Below are positions 9,090 through 16,793 of a DNA stretch of 38,664 nt, one piece after another. Position 1 is the first letter of the stretch. Every line of letters begins with the position of its first letter. Under the pieces are notes generated by a model that made no database searches, had not been told where the DNA came from, and was given only the letters and a program-made list of their open reading frames with translations. Position numbers and translations under genes: made by a program. The DNA comes from Comamonas sp. (GTDB lineage: Bacteria; Pseudomonadota; Gammaproteobacteria; Burkholderiales; Burkholderiaceae_C): positions 1-38,664 of the forward strand of contig JADMKK010000011.1 in assembly GCA_015478895.1 (NCBI GenBank). Reading direction: 5' to 3'.

Positions 9090-10170
9090 ATGACGCAGCT
9101 TTCGTCGCCACACCCGCTGTCGCAAAACTGGCCATTTCACGCAAGATGGCGCAAGCCGCTGGCAGCAAAGGCCAGACGGTGGCTGCGCCCGAACCTTCAC
9201 CCAAGCGCAGCTGCCAGTCCAGCAAGGCCTGCGCTTGCAAAGCTTGCAGCATCAAACGGTGGCCGGGCTCACCGGAGCAATGCGCATACACACAGCGCTC
9301 CAGCACCGCAGGCTGCAAGCGGCTGGCCAGCAACACCGCTGCCGAGGTGATGAAACCATCCACCACAATCACGCGCCGCTGCGCTGCGGCCTGCAGCACG
9401 GCACCCACCATGGTGGCCACCTCCAGCCCGCCCATGGCGGCCAGCACTTGCAAGGGCTCGGTCACATCCTGGTGCGTTTGCAGCACTTGCTGCAACACCG
9501 CCACTTTGCGTTGAATGCCCTCGGCATCCAGCCCTGTGCCCATGCCCGTAACTTCAGCCACCGAGATGCCGCACAACTTCGCCAGCAACAGCGAAGCTGT
9601 GGACGTATTGCCAATCCCCATCTCGCCCAGCAGCAAGGCATTGCCGGGCAGCTTTTTCACCAGTTCAATGCCATTGCGAAGGGCCAATGCGCACTCGGCC
9701 TCTGTCATTGCCCAGCCTTGGCTGCAATCTTGCGTGCCATAGGCCACCTTGCGGCGCCACAAACGCGGCACACCCGCCTTGGGCAATTTGTCGTGCGGGT
9801 CTTGCTCTCGCACCGCAAAATCTCGCGCCACACCGCAATCCACCACATTCAGGGCAATACCGTGCTGGCGCGCCAGCACGCTCACTGCTGCACCACCGGC
9901 CATGAAGTTCTCCACCATTTGCCACGTCACATCCACCGGGTAGGCTGAAACGCCACGCGCTGCCAAGCCGTGGTCGGCCGCAAAAACCACCATCTGCGGC
10001 GCGTCTAAAACCGGCGCATCCGTACCCAGAATGCAGGCAATGCGATGGGCCAGTTGTTCCAGCATACCCAGTGAGCCCACGGGCTTGGTTTTGTCATCCA
10101 GCAAGGCTTGCACATGGGCAGAAAAAGCCACATCGTGGATGGAAACAACCTCAGGAATCAGCGCGGACAT
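9088..10170 (-). CDS. cobT: Nicotinate-nucleotide--dimethylbenzimidazole phosphoribosyltransferase
   Basis: Activates the lower ligand of cobalamin by moving phosphoribose from nicotinate mononucleotide to 5,6-dimethylbenzimidazole, giving alpha-ribazole phosphate. The 360-residue product is close to the 356 of Salmonella CobT. Family signatures are DDKTKPVGSLGMLEQLA, FAADHGLAARGVSAYP, GEMGIGNTSTASLL and, near the end, GEGSGAA with the likely catalytic Glu at about 325. A purine-rich GAGAGGTGG lies before ATG 10170. It shares a strand and pathway with bluB and cobU but is separated from them by the His-rich gene and an insertion sequence, and probably has its own promoter. Confidence 0.95.
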   Translation of the reverse strand: MSALIPEVVSIHDVAFSAHVQALLDDKTKPVGSLGMLEQLAHRIACILGTDAPVLDAPQMVVFAADHGLAARGVSAYPVDVTWQMVENFMAGGAAVSVLARQHGIALNVVDCGVARDFAVREQDPHDKLPKAGVPRLWRRKVAYGTQDCSQGWAMTEAECALALRNGIELVKKLPGNALLLGEMGIGNTSTASLLLAKLCGISVAEVTGMGTGLDAEGIQRKVAVLQQVLQTHQDVTEPLQVLAAMGGLEVATMVGAVLQAAAQRRVIVVDGFITSAAVLLASRLQPAVLERCVYAHCSGEPGHRLMLQALQAQALLDWQLRLGEGSGAATVWPLLPAACAILREMASFATAGVATKAAS

Positions 10171-10248
10171 ACAACCACCTCTCTACAAACAAAAAAAGCG
10201 CCTGTGCGCTGCGCCAAGTATGCCTGCCTCACAGCTGCGAATCGGCGT

Positions 10249-10270
10249 AAAAAAACCCGGCCAGGCCGGG
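10249..10270 (-). terminator. Intrinsic terminator after the His-rich protein gene
   Basis: On the minus strand CCCGG-CCTGG-CCGGG is followed directly by seven T. It lies 22 bases beyond the stop of the His-rich protein gene and upstream of cobT, which argues that cobT is transcribed separately. Confidence 0.8.
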
Positions 10271-10292
10271 TGGGTGGTGCTTGCTAGCTCGC

Positions 10293-10832
10293 TTATTGCG
10301 GACGAATGGGCTGAACTGGAGGGTGCATCATGTGATTTTGCTGCGGCACATGCTGCGGGCTTTGATACTGCGCAGGTGCTTCAGTCGGTGAAACTTGAAT
10401 GGTTTGGGTGTATTCACGAATGACGCCACCGCCGGCAATGCTTCCAGAAATCTGGGGCTGGCGCACCCGCTCTACGCAGGCTGCGCGGTCGTCATTGGTT
10501 TTGAAAACTTCGCAACGTCGCAACGCGTTGCGCTGAAATTCAGTCAGTTGATTGGCTTGGGGCGGATTGCTTGGCCCCTTGCCTTGGCGACGCTCCTGGC
10601 CCACAGCGGCAGCTTCATGCTGATCCGGCGAGGCGTATTTGTTGGAGTTGCCTCTGTGGTGAGGATGGTGTGCCTTCTTGCCCGTATGGTGGTGTGCCTC
10701 GCCTTGGTGCTGCGCAGTAGGCATGGCGGGATGCACTGGAGCTGCTGGGGTTTGAGCCTGCGCCCAACCGGCACCCAAAACGGCGGCGGCACACAGGCTA
10801 GCGCGGACAGAATTTTTCCATTGCAGTTTCAT
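10293..10832 (-). CDS. Exported His-rich protein of unknown function
   Basis: I do not recognise a named family. The 179-residue product begins with a signal peptide (KNSVRASLCAAAVLGAGWAQ then AQ). Residues 42-61 are very rich in histidine (HQGEAHHHTGKKAHHPHHRG). A central region (about 93-140) has the paired cysteines RRCEVFKTNDDRAACVERVR and a glycine-rich stretch SGSIAGGGVIREYTQ. The tail is rich in Pro and Gln with more His. It should be periplasmic or secreted, and the His cluster could bind Zn, Ni, Cu or Co. It lies between bluB and cobT, so a link to cobalt or B12 is possible but not shown. AAGGAG lies about 9 bases before ATG 10832. Confidence 0.75.
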   Translation of the reverse strand: MKLQWKNSVRASLCAAAVLGAGWAQAQTPAAPVHPAMPTAQHQGEAHHHTGKKAHHPHHRGNSNKYASPDQHEAAAVGQERRQGKGPSNPPQANQLTEFQRNALRRCEVFKTNDDRAACVERVRQPQISGSIAGGGVIREYTQTIQVSPTEAPAQYQSPQHVPQQNHMMHPPVQPIRPQ

Positions 10833-10956
10833 GAGGCATTCTCCTTAGATCAAAAAGACAATGCGTTCAGCATCGCAAATTGCCGCAGAAATCCCTATCA
10901 GCGCATCACACCAAGCAGTGAAGTCTGAGGCTTACACGAGAGCAGATGCTCACTTA

Positions 10957-11891
10957 GGATTTATCCGTAAATAATATTGGCAGGAAACTCAATCTTGCGC
11001 AGAGCGATGATGGCCGCCGCCAGGTGATTGAGCGCCAGAAAGGTGTGCTCAAGCTTTTCGTAGCGCACCAGCAGCTTCCTGAATCGGTTGAACCAGCCGT
11101 GACACGCCTCTACCACCCAGCGGCGGGCTTTCTTGTTTGGGGCGCGTTTCTTTTGCGCCGCTTCGCTCTTTCGGCTGACCACATGCGGGATGTAGCCGTG
11201 GGCCAGAATCACTGCCATGGCGCTTTTGCCACGATAGCCCGCATCGGCGCACAGGTGCTTGGAGCGGCGCTGCTTTGGGGCGGGACGCTTGACCACGATG
11301 GCATCAAGCACTGCTTCAATCTGCGTCACGTCGTGTGTGTTGGCCCCCGTCACGACGAGCGATAACGGGACGCCACGCCCGTCCACCAGCAGATGGCGCT
11401 TGCTGCCGTTTTTTCCCCCGATCCGTAGGATTGCGGCCAACGGCTTCTTACGCCAGCGGCGCCTTGAACATGGCCCCGTCGATACTTTGCCAACGCCAGG
11501 CAATGCCTTCGAGTTCGTCGTACTCGGCCAGACCCGCCTTCCACAGCGCCTCAAAGAACCCAGCTTTGGACCAGTGCATGAACTTCTGATGCACCGCGCT
11601 GGCACTGCCAAAGCGCTCGGCTGGCAAGGCCTTCCATTGGCAGCCCGTCCTGAGCACGTACACGATGGCCTCGAAGACCAGGCGTGGTGCCTTCGGCGGG
11701 CGGCCCGCTCCTGCACTGCGCAGGTATTGCTTGTTCGGGTCACGCACTGGCTGAGGAATCAGGGGTTGCACCCGAGCCCAGAATTCATCGGTCACTTCCC
11801 ACGAGTGGGCATGAGTTTTGGCCATCTGCCTGTCCAGCACCGAGCCAAGGTCGGCTCAGGGCTGGATTGTACTTAATTTACGGATAAATCC
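10957..11891 (-). mobile_element. IS5-family insertion sequence, IS427-like
   Basis: The element is 935 bp. Its ends are 16-bp perfect terminal inverted repeats (GGATTTATCCGTAAAT at 10957-10972, and its complement ending at 11891). It is flanked by a 3-bp duplication TTA at 10954-10956 and 11892-11894, as usual for this group. It carries one transposase coding region on the minus strand. It landed 10 bases downstream of the bluB stop and about 125 bases upstream of the His-rich gene, in intergenic DNA, so it broke no gene but may have changed expression of what follows. Confidence 0.92.
10961..11840 (-). pseudogene. IS5-family DDE transposase in two frames with an internal stop
   Basis: The first part (11840 to 11448, 130 residues) has the DUF4096-like N-terminus (EFWARVQPLIPQP, GCQWKALPAERFGSASAVHQ) and the first catalytic Asp in SIDGAMFKAPLA before a TAA at 11448-11450. 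Beyond that TAA the same frame goes on as EAVGRNPTDRGK, the expected family sequence, so the TAA looks like a nonsense mutation. The rest (KNGSKRHLLVDGRGVPLSL, CADAGY with the second Asp, VVEACHGWFNRFRKLLVRYE with the Glu) is in another frame. The switch falls at a G5A6 run (A run 11409-11414) and needs the reading frame to skip one base. The shift could be programmed or a homopolymer error; the added stop suggests the element is inactive. Confidence 0.85.
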
Positions 11892-11901
11892 TTAATCCGC
11901 A

Positions 11902-12621
11902 TCATGCAGTGTCATCAGGCAGCGCCATCTTGGCTTTTTGCCCCCATTGCTCATCGAACAACATGTCTTCCAAGGGGGCGCGGGAAGCCCATTTTTCTTG
12001 CTGCAGCATGGGCTGGGCATAGTAAGCATCCACCGGGCCCAAACACAGCACCGCCAAGGGATAGCTACCGGCTGGCATCTGCATGAATTGCGCCAATGCA
12101 TGGGGGTCATAAATCGACACCCAGCCCATCCCCAGACCTTCGGCGCGCGCGGCCAGCCAGAGGTTTTCAATCGCGCACGCTGCCGATGCCACATCCATTT
12201 CCGGCATGGTGCGCCGGCCAAACACATGTGCTTCACGCCCCGGCGGCATTGCCAGCACCAGCACTTCCGCAGCTTCGAGCACACCCTGCACTTTGAGCTT
12301 CATGAAATCCTCAGCGCGCACCCCCAAGGCCTGCGCCGTCAGCACGCGCTCTTGCTCTACCAAGGCATGCATGCCTTCGCGCACGGCGCGATCACGCACG
12401 CGGATAAAGCGCCAAGGCTGCATCAACCCCACGCTGGGCGCATGGTGCGCAGCACGTAACAAGCGCAGCAACACCTCATCGCTCACCGTACCACCGGCAA
12501 AGTGGCGCATGTCACGCCGCTCATAGATAGCGCGGTACACCGCGTTGCGTTCCATTTGCGTAAATGGCTCCGCAGCAATGGTCTGGTAGTGCTCAGTTTT
12601 GGGCGATTCATTTGCGCTCAT
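11902..12621 (-). CDS. bluB: 5,6-dimethylbenzimidazole synthase
   Basis: Nitroreductase-like enzyme that uses oxygen to break down reduced FMN and form dimethylbenzimidazole, the lower ligand of cobalamin. The 239-residue product has the BluB signatures ERRDMRHF, AAHHAPSVGLMQPWRFIRV, HVFGRRTMPEMDVASAACAI and EGLGMGWVSIYDP. The start ATG 12621 lies 36 bases after the btuD stop, so it is the last gene of the riboswitch-led operon. An insertion sequence ends 10 bases past its stop, leaving the C-terminus apparently intact. Because this route needs oxygen, it fits an organism that can live aerobically. Confidence 0.93.
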   Translation of the reverse strand: MSANESPKTEHYQTIAAEPFTQMERNAVYRAIYERRDMRHFAGGTVSDEVLLRLLRAAHHAPSVGLMQPWRFIRVRDRAVREGMHALVEQERVLTAQALGVRAEDFMKLKVQGVLEAAEVLVLAMPPGREAHVFGRRTMPEMDVASAACAIENLWLAARAEGLGMGWVSIYDPHALAQFMQMPAGSYPLAVLCLGPVDAYYAQPMLQQEKWASRAPLEDMLFDEQWGQKAKMALPDDTA

Positions 12622-12657
12622 GCGGGGATTCTTTCTGATTGATTGCGCATGTCCCGA

Positions 12658-13443
12658 TCAGCGGTTCCAACGGGGCAGTGCCGTCCATATGCCATCGACT
12701 TCACGCACTTGTACCCGATGCTCAAACACAGCCTCCAATGCCTCACGCGTTGCGGGGTCACTGCAAGGGCCTTGGTGCATCACCCGGCCCGCTTGCATCA
12801 CCACCAATTCATCGGCCTGCAGTGCAATGACCAGTTCATGCAAAACACTGACCACGGTCGTGCCTTGTGCCACCAGATCACGCACGGTGTGCAGCCAGTC
12901 GGTCTGGTATGGGGGGTCCAAATTGGCCAAAGGTTCGTCCATCAGCAGAATCTGCGCCTGTACAGCCAATGCACGCGCCAGCAAAACGCGTTGGCGTTCG
13001 CCACCAGACAGCTGTGCCAAAGGTCGGTGCTGCCATGCCCACGCTTGGGTGGTGTGCAATGCCTGCTGCACCACCGCGTGGTCTTGCGCTGAGGGTGCTG
13101 CCAGCCATGCCCGGTGCGGCAAGCGGCCCAACATGGCGATGTCATAACTGGTCAGGTCTTGCGATGCGACTTCGTTTTGCCCCATCCATGCCAAAGTTTG
13201 CGCCCGTGCTTTGGGCGCCCACGCGCTTAACGGCTGGCCCAGCAAATGCACGGATTCCATCGATTGCCCTGGCCACAACCCCGCCAGCACTTTGAGCAAG
13301 GTGGATTTGCCCGCCCCGTTGGGGCCCACAATCGCAGTCCAGCGCGCCTGAGGCAGTGCCAGGTCTAGCGACTTTAATATGGGCCGATTTCCGCCTTTTA
13401 CGCTGATCTGGTGGGCGCTGAGCGCTATGTTTTTCTCTACCAT
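12658..13443 (-). CDS. btuD: Vitamin B12 ABC transporter ATP-binding protein
   Basis: ATPase subunit that powers corrinoid import across the inner membrane, 261 residues. Walker A is GPNGAGKST (40-48), a Gln loop follows in GQNEVASQ, the signature is LSGGERQRVLLARAL, Walker B is ILLMDEP with the D loop ANLDP, and the switch His is in VLHEL. ATG 13443 overlaps the end of btuC by 7 bases, implying coupled translation. FeCHA-type ATPases for siderophores look alike, but the place between btuC and bluB downstream of a B12 riboswitch supports corrinoid transport. Confidence 0.92.
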   Translation of the reverse strand: MVEKNIALSAHQISVKGGNRPILKSLDLALPQARWTAIVGPNGAGKSTLLKVLAGLWPGQSMESVHLLGQPLSAWAPKARAQTLAWMGQNEVASQDLTSYDIAMLGRLPHRAWLAAPSAQDHAVVQQALHTTQAWAWQHRPLAQLSGGERQRVLLARALAVQAQILLMDEPLANLDPPYQTDWLHTVRDLVAQGTTVVSVLHELVIALQADELVVMQAGRVMHQGPCSDPATREALEAVFEHRVQVREVDGIWTALPRWNR

Positions 13444-14504
13444 CCACGCCCCCTGCCAGCATCCTGGTTGCGGCGGTGCATCAGCCACAGCAAATAGCTA
13501 CCGCCGACCAGTGCCGTGAGCACACCCACGGGAAGCTCTTGGGGCGCAATCAACCCTCGCGCTAAAACATCAGCCGCCAGCAGGAGCACGCCGCCCATCA
13601 TGGTCGACAGCCACAGGCTGCGGCCTTGGCCCACATGGCAGATGCTGCGCACCAAATGTGGCGCCGCCAAGCCCACAAAAGCAATCAACCCGGTCTGCGC
13701 CACCGCAGCCCCCGTAGCCAGGGCCATGACGGCAATCAAGCCCATGCGCATCGGTGCCAGTGGCAAACCCAGGCTGTTGGCGGTCGCCTCACCCAGGGTC
13801 AAGCCATCCAGAACACGCGAAAGCATCCACGCCACCATGACACACAAGGCCCACACGCCCGCCATCAAGGCGCATGCAGCCCAGCCCACAAATGCCGTAC
13901 TGCCCAAACCAAAAGCCTTCATAGATTGCAAAATGTCCGGGTAGCCCAGTTCCAGCACATCGCGCAAAGCGCCCAGCACCACCCCCACCACCACACCTGC
14001 CAGCAGCAAACGCAGCGTGTTTTGCACCCCCTGCGCCAACAGCAAGGTCAGCATGACGGCAACGGCAGCGCCCATAAAGGCCATTCCGGTCATGCCCAGA
14101 CGCTCAATCCACGCCATGCCCATGCCCGTGCTGCCTGCCAGCACCATGGCAAGCGCTGCACCCAGGGCCGCCCCAGAGGCGCTGCCCAGCAAATACGGGT
14201 CGGCCAGCGGATTGCGAAATAGCCCCTGCGCCACCGCACCCGCTAACGCCAGCAGCGCGCCAGCCAGCCAAGCGCCCAAAGTGCGCGGCATGCGGATCTC
14301 CCAAATAATTTGTTGCGCAATGGGGTCTGTATATAAGCGTCGCAGACTTTCAAACCCAGTGCTGCCCACCATCACGCCCACTACCAGCAAGGCGGCTGTT
14401 ATCAGCACAAGCCCTAAAGCCAGCCAGCGACTGCGCTGTAACCCGGCGTTCAGCAGTGCTGTTGCGGTCGCGGTCACCGCCGCGCCCTGCTCAAGCACCG
14501 TCAC
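13437..14504 (-). CDS. btuC: Vitamin B12 ABC transporter permease
   Basis: FecCD-family permease, about 355 residues with some ten membrane segments. Family stretches are IRMPRTLGAWLAGALLALAG, GLFRNPLADPYLLGSASGAA, LAQTGLIAFVGLAAPHLVR-like sequence (VAQTGLIAFVGLAAPHLVR) and ELPVGVLTALVGG. The start is uncertain: GTG 14504 or GTG 14498, both within the end of btuF (stop at 14491), are the best choices since no ATG fits before the first membrane segment. The residues ahead of that segment (VTVLEQGAAVTATATALLNA) are polar and not conserved. Confidence 0.92.
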   Translation of the reverse strand: MTVLEQGAAVTATATALLNAGLQRSRWLALGLVLITAALLVVGVMVGSTGFESLRRLYTDPIAQQIIWEIRMPRTLGAWLAGALLALAGAVAQGLFRNPLADPYLLGSASGAALGAALAMVLAGSTGMGMAWIERLGMTGMAFMGAAVAVMLTLLLAQGVQNTLRLLLAGVVVGVVLGALRDVLELGYPDILQSMKAFGLGSTAFVGWAACALMAGVWALCVMVAWMLSRVLDGLTLGEATANSLGLPLAPMRMGLIAVMALATGAAVAQTGLIAFVGLAAPHLVRSICHVGQGRSLWLSTMMGGVLLLAADVLARGLIAPQELPVGVLTALVGGSYLLWLMHRRNQDAGRGRGW

Positions 14505-15408
14505 CTCGGCGTGGCGCTTTTTCCGCCAGGCAACGTGCGATGAGACGAGCCGTCTCCTCCATGCGCGGCCCCGGGCGCACCAATATGTCTGAAGCGGCCG
14601 CATCGAACTGGCATACGTGTTTTTCGCGCACCGCCACCAATGTGTGCCAGCCTGGATACTGGCTCGTGCCCTGCATGCTCTCATTGCCCAGCAAAATGAC
14701 ATCCGGCTGGGCACGCACCACAAACTCAGGGTTCAAACGGGGAAAAGGGCTCATGTGCTCAGGCACCACATTCTTCATTCCCATGCTGGTGAGAATCTCC
14801 CCCAAAAACGAGGACGGCCCGGCAGCAAATGGCCCACGGCTTACTTCAAAGTAAACCGTGCCACCCGCAATGCCTGCAGGCAAAGACTGCACCTGCGCAG
14901 CCATTCCCTTTTGCATGGCTTGCCACACCTGTTGCGCACCAGAAGATGGCGGCAAGTGCAGCAACTCACCCACCGCCAGCAAAACGCGCTGCACATCGGC
15001 CAGCGTGCGTGGTTCCAGCACCACGGTACGCAACCCCAAGCTTTCTAAACGCTGCGCCAGCTTGGACGAATTAGAAAGCAGCACCACATCGGGCCGCAGC
15101 GCCACGATGGCTTCAATGTGCGGATCCAGCCCGCCACCGACTTTGGGCACATGGCGCAGCGTTGCCTCGGGCCAATTGGAATGGCGGTCAATGCCAACCA
15201 GCTTGTCGCAAGCTCCCAGCGCACACACAGTTTCAGTGAGTGAAGGCAGCAAACTCACGATGCGCTGCGGCGCTTGTTCGCTGGCCACTACGCGGCCGCG
15301 ATCATCCAGCATCGCTGCGGCGCTGCTCGCCCAAACGGCCCCCATGGCCCCCATGGCCCACCACAAGCCTGTGGCGACACACAGGTGCTGAAAAAATCTC
15401 GCCTTCAT
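14491..15408 (-). CDS. btuF: Cobalamin/corrinoid periplasmic binding protein
   Basis: Captures corrinoids in the periplasm and hands them to BtuCD. The 305-residue product has a signal peptide (KARFFQHLCVATGLWWAMGA, cleaved after AVWASSAAA or nearby), then RIVSLLPSLTETVCALGA, GIDRHSNWP, PHIEAIVALRPDVVL, and the C-lobe FYFEV-like TVYFEVSRGPFAAG. These are typical of the PBP-II/TroA fold of BtuF. ATG 15408 overlaps the cobU stop as ATGA; an in-frame ATG at 15456 would place the signal peptide inside the protein and is rejected. Confidence 0.93.
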   Translation of the reverse strand: MKARFFQHLCVATGLWWAMGAMGAVWASSAAAMLDDRGRVVASEQAPQRIVSLLPSLTETVCALGACDKLVGIDRHSNWPEATLRHVPKVGGGLDPHIEAIVALRPDVVLLSNSSKLAQRLESLGLRTVVLEPRTLADVQRVLLAVGELLHLPPSSGAQQVWQAMQKGMAAQVQSLPAGIAGGTVYFEVSRGPFAAGPSSFLGEILTSMGMKNVVPEHMSPFPRLNPEFVVRAQPDVILLGNESMQGTSQYPGWHTLVAVREKHVCQFDAAASDILVRPGPRMEETARLIARCLAEKAPRRGDGA

Positions 15409-15995
15409 TTGAGTTGCAACGGCAAGCCCGCAGCCATCAACGTCACCTTGCTGCACACCCGTGCAACGTCTTGGTTCAACACACCCAAGGCATCAACAAA
15501 CTGGCGCACTTGCGTGCCCATGGGAATAACACCCAGGCCAATCTCGTTGCCCACCACCACGACAGGGCCGGGACATTGAGCCAGAACATTTAAAAACAGA
15601 GCACGCTGCCCTTGCCAGTCAAGGGTTTGAGCCTGTTTTGACTCAGATTCCTCCGCAGGCATCATCCAATTGGTCAGCCACAGGGTCAAACAATCCACCA
15701 CCAGCAAGGTATGAGGCTGGCTGTAAGTTTGCAATGCTTGCGCCAGTTGCAAAGGCGCCTCCACCGTACGCATACCCGGAACACGCGCAGTGCGGTCTTG
15801 TTGGTGGCGCGCAATGCGCTGGCGCATCTCAGCATCCCAAGCCTGACCTGTCGCCAGATAAACAGCCTCGTGCTGCGCATCGGCCTCCAGCCAATTGCGC
15901 GCAAGCTGCTCTGCTGTGCGCGTCTTGCCGCTTTTTTGTCCGCCAAGAAGGAATGCAGGCCAAGCACCGCTGTCTGCAAAAGAAGAAATAGTCAT
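15405..15995 (-). CDS. cobU: Adenosylcobinamide kinase / adenosylcobinamide-phosphate guanylyltransferase
   Basis: Phosphorylates adenosylcobinamide and adds GMP, making the activated form that accepts the lower ligand. The 196-residue product has a P-loop GGQKSGKT (18-25) near the N-terminus, RIARHQQDR with the His that carries GMP in this family, VVDCLTLWLTNWM, and VGNEIGLGVIPMG. First gene after the cobalamin riboswitch and coupled to btuF by ATGA. ATG 15995 is preferred because the P-loop then sits at the usual distance; ATG 16040, in the loop of a hairpin, would add 15 residues. cobS, which would finish the pathway, is not in the window. Confidence 0.92.
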   Translation of the reverse strand: MTISSFADSGAWPAFLLGGQKSGKTRTAEQLARNWLEADAQHEAVYLATGQAWDAEMRQRIARHQQDRTARVPGMRTVEAPLQLAQALQTYSQPHTLLVVDCLTLWLTNWMMPAEESESKQAQTLDWQGQRALFLNVLAQCPGPVVVVGNEIGLGVIPMGTQVRQFVDALGVLNQDVARVCSKVTLMAAGLPLQLK

Positions 15996-16023
15996 AGTGT
16001 TCAATCTCAGGGGTCGGAGTTCT

Positions 16024-16050
16024 GCCAACTTTTTATGCATGAAAGTTGGC
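16024..16050 (-). promoter_or_regulatory. Leader hairpin upstream of cobU
   Basis: GCCAACTT (minus strand, 16050-16043) pairs with AAGTTGGC (16031-16024). It lies 28 bases before ATG 15995, and the alternative ATG 16040 is in its loop. The same GCCAAC also occurs at the end of the B12 box (minus strand, 16145-16140), so GTTGGC here could pair with either copy. Confidence 0.5.
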
Positions 16051-16110
16051 TATTCCCCCCCGTTGACCGGGACAAGTCCACCCGTGCCAGCCTCCCCGCC
16101 AGCAATGGGC

Positions 16111-16133
16111 AAAAGCACCTGTAGAGCAGGTAC
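16111..16133 (-). terminator. Candidate riboswitch terminator in the cobU leader
   Basis: On the minus strand GTACCTG-CTCTA-CAGGTGC (16133-16115, one G-U pair) is followed by TTTT (16114-16111). It starts about 10 bases after the B12 box. A further CAGGT just upstream could pair with ACCTG instead, giving an alternative fold. The T run is short, so control may be partly translational. Confidence 0.5.
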
Positions 16134-16142
16134 ACCTGTGTT

Positions 16143-16352
16143 GGCCGGTATCCGGGCTGGTTCATCAACGCCAAAGCCTTCCCAAATACTTGTTCAAGGT
16201 ATTCAGTGGCTTCAGAGATGGCGTGGGCACATGCTATGCACCAAGAACTCACCGTTGCGGGGGCAGCGCAGGCTGGAATCAGCTAAAGAAAAAGCCAATT
16301 CGCCCTGCTTCCCGTTGAACTGCAGACTTGCGAACCAAGCTGCGAGCACCAA
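16143..16352 (-). promoter_or_regulatory. Cobalamin riboswitch
   Basis: Read on the minus strand the region has the conserved blocks in order: GGTGCTCGC (from 16350), AACGGGAAGCAGGG (about 16314-16301), GCGCTGCCCCCGCAACGG (about 16270-16253), GAAGCCACTG (about 16213-16204), GGGAAGGC (about 16180-16173), and the B12 box AGCCCGGATACCGGCC (16158-16143). This matches the cobalamin aptamer in sequence and spacing. It precedes cobU-btuF-btuC-btuD-bluB and should switch the operon off when adenosylcobalamin is plentiful. Confidence 0.95.
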
Positions 16353-16360
16353 CAACCAAG

Positions 16361-16366
16361 ATTCTA
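16361..16366 (-). promoter_or_regulatory. Probable -10 box of the cobalamin operon
   Basis: TAGAAT on the minus strand lies so that transcription would begin near 16354, just ahead of the first conserved riboswitch block. No good -35 box is seen at the normal spacing. Confidence 0.45.
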
Positions 16367-16580
16367 GCGAGACGAAGCCATCCTCATGACCGACACGGGG
16401 TAACGCGCAATCGCAAAGCCCCAATTAATTCCTGCCAACAGCACAGGGCGCGCACGCCACCAATCCTTCGCTCCTATCACCCCGAACTGTCAGACAACGC
16501 CGGATAAGTGCCGTCATCACCACTTATATGGAGAAATTGCATTTCAATACAAGACGCTCGTCCTACAATTACAAAAGCTC

Positions 16581-16793
16581 ATGACTACACTTTCCCCTTT
16601 TGACGTTCTCGCAGAACGTGTGGAACAACTTCTCGCACAACACGAGGAGTTACAGCACACCAATCGCCAACTCGTAGCGCAGCTTGATGACCTCCAGCGC
16701 GAGCGCAATTCGCTCCACTCGCGCCTCAAAGCAGCACGCGCACGCGTGGATGCGCTGATTGAGCGACTCCCCGCCAATCTGGAAGCGCCATGA
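16581..16793 (+). CDS. ZapB-like coiled-coil protein
   Basis: A 70-residue, highly charged helical protein. Nearly all of it (about residues 8-62) fits a coiled coil with heptad leucines (RVEQLLAQHEELQHTNRQLV, LDDLQRERNSLHSRLKAARA). Such proteins are found directly before zapA in many beta- and gammaproteobacteria and are taken to be ZapB-like cell-division factors (TIGR02449-type). Its stop overlaps the zapA start as ATGA, so the two are translated together. Function is inferred from size, coiled coil and neighbour. Confidence 0.8.
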   Translation: MTTLSPFDVLAERVEQLLAQHEELQHTNRQLVAQLDDLQRERNSLHSRLKAARARVDALIERLPANLEAP

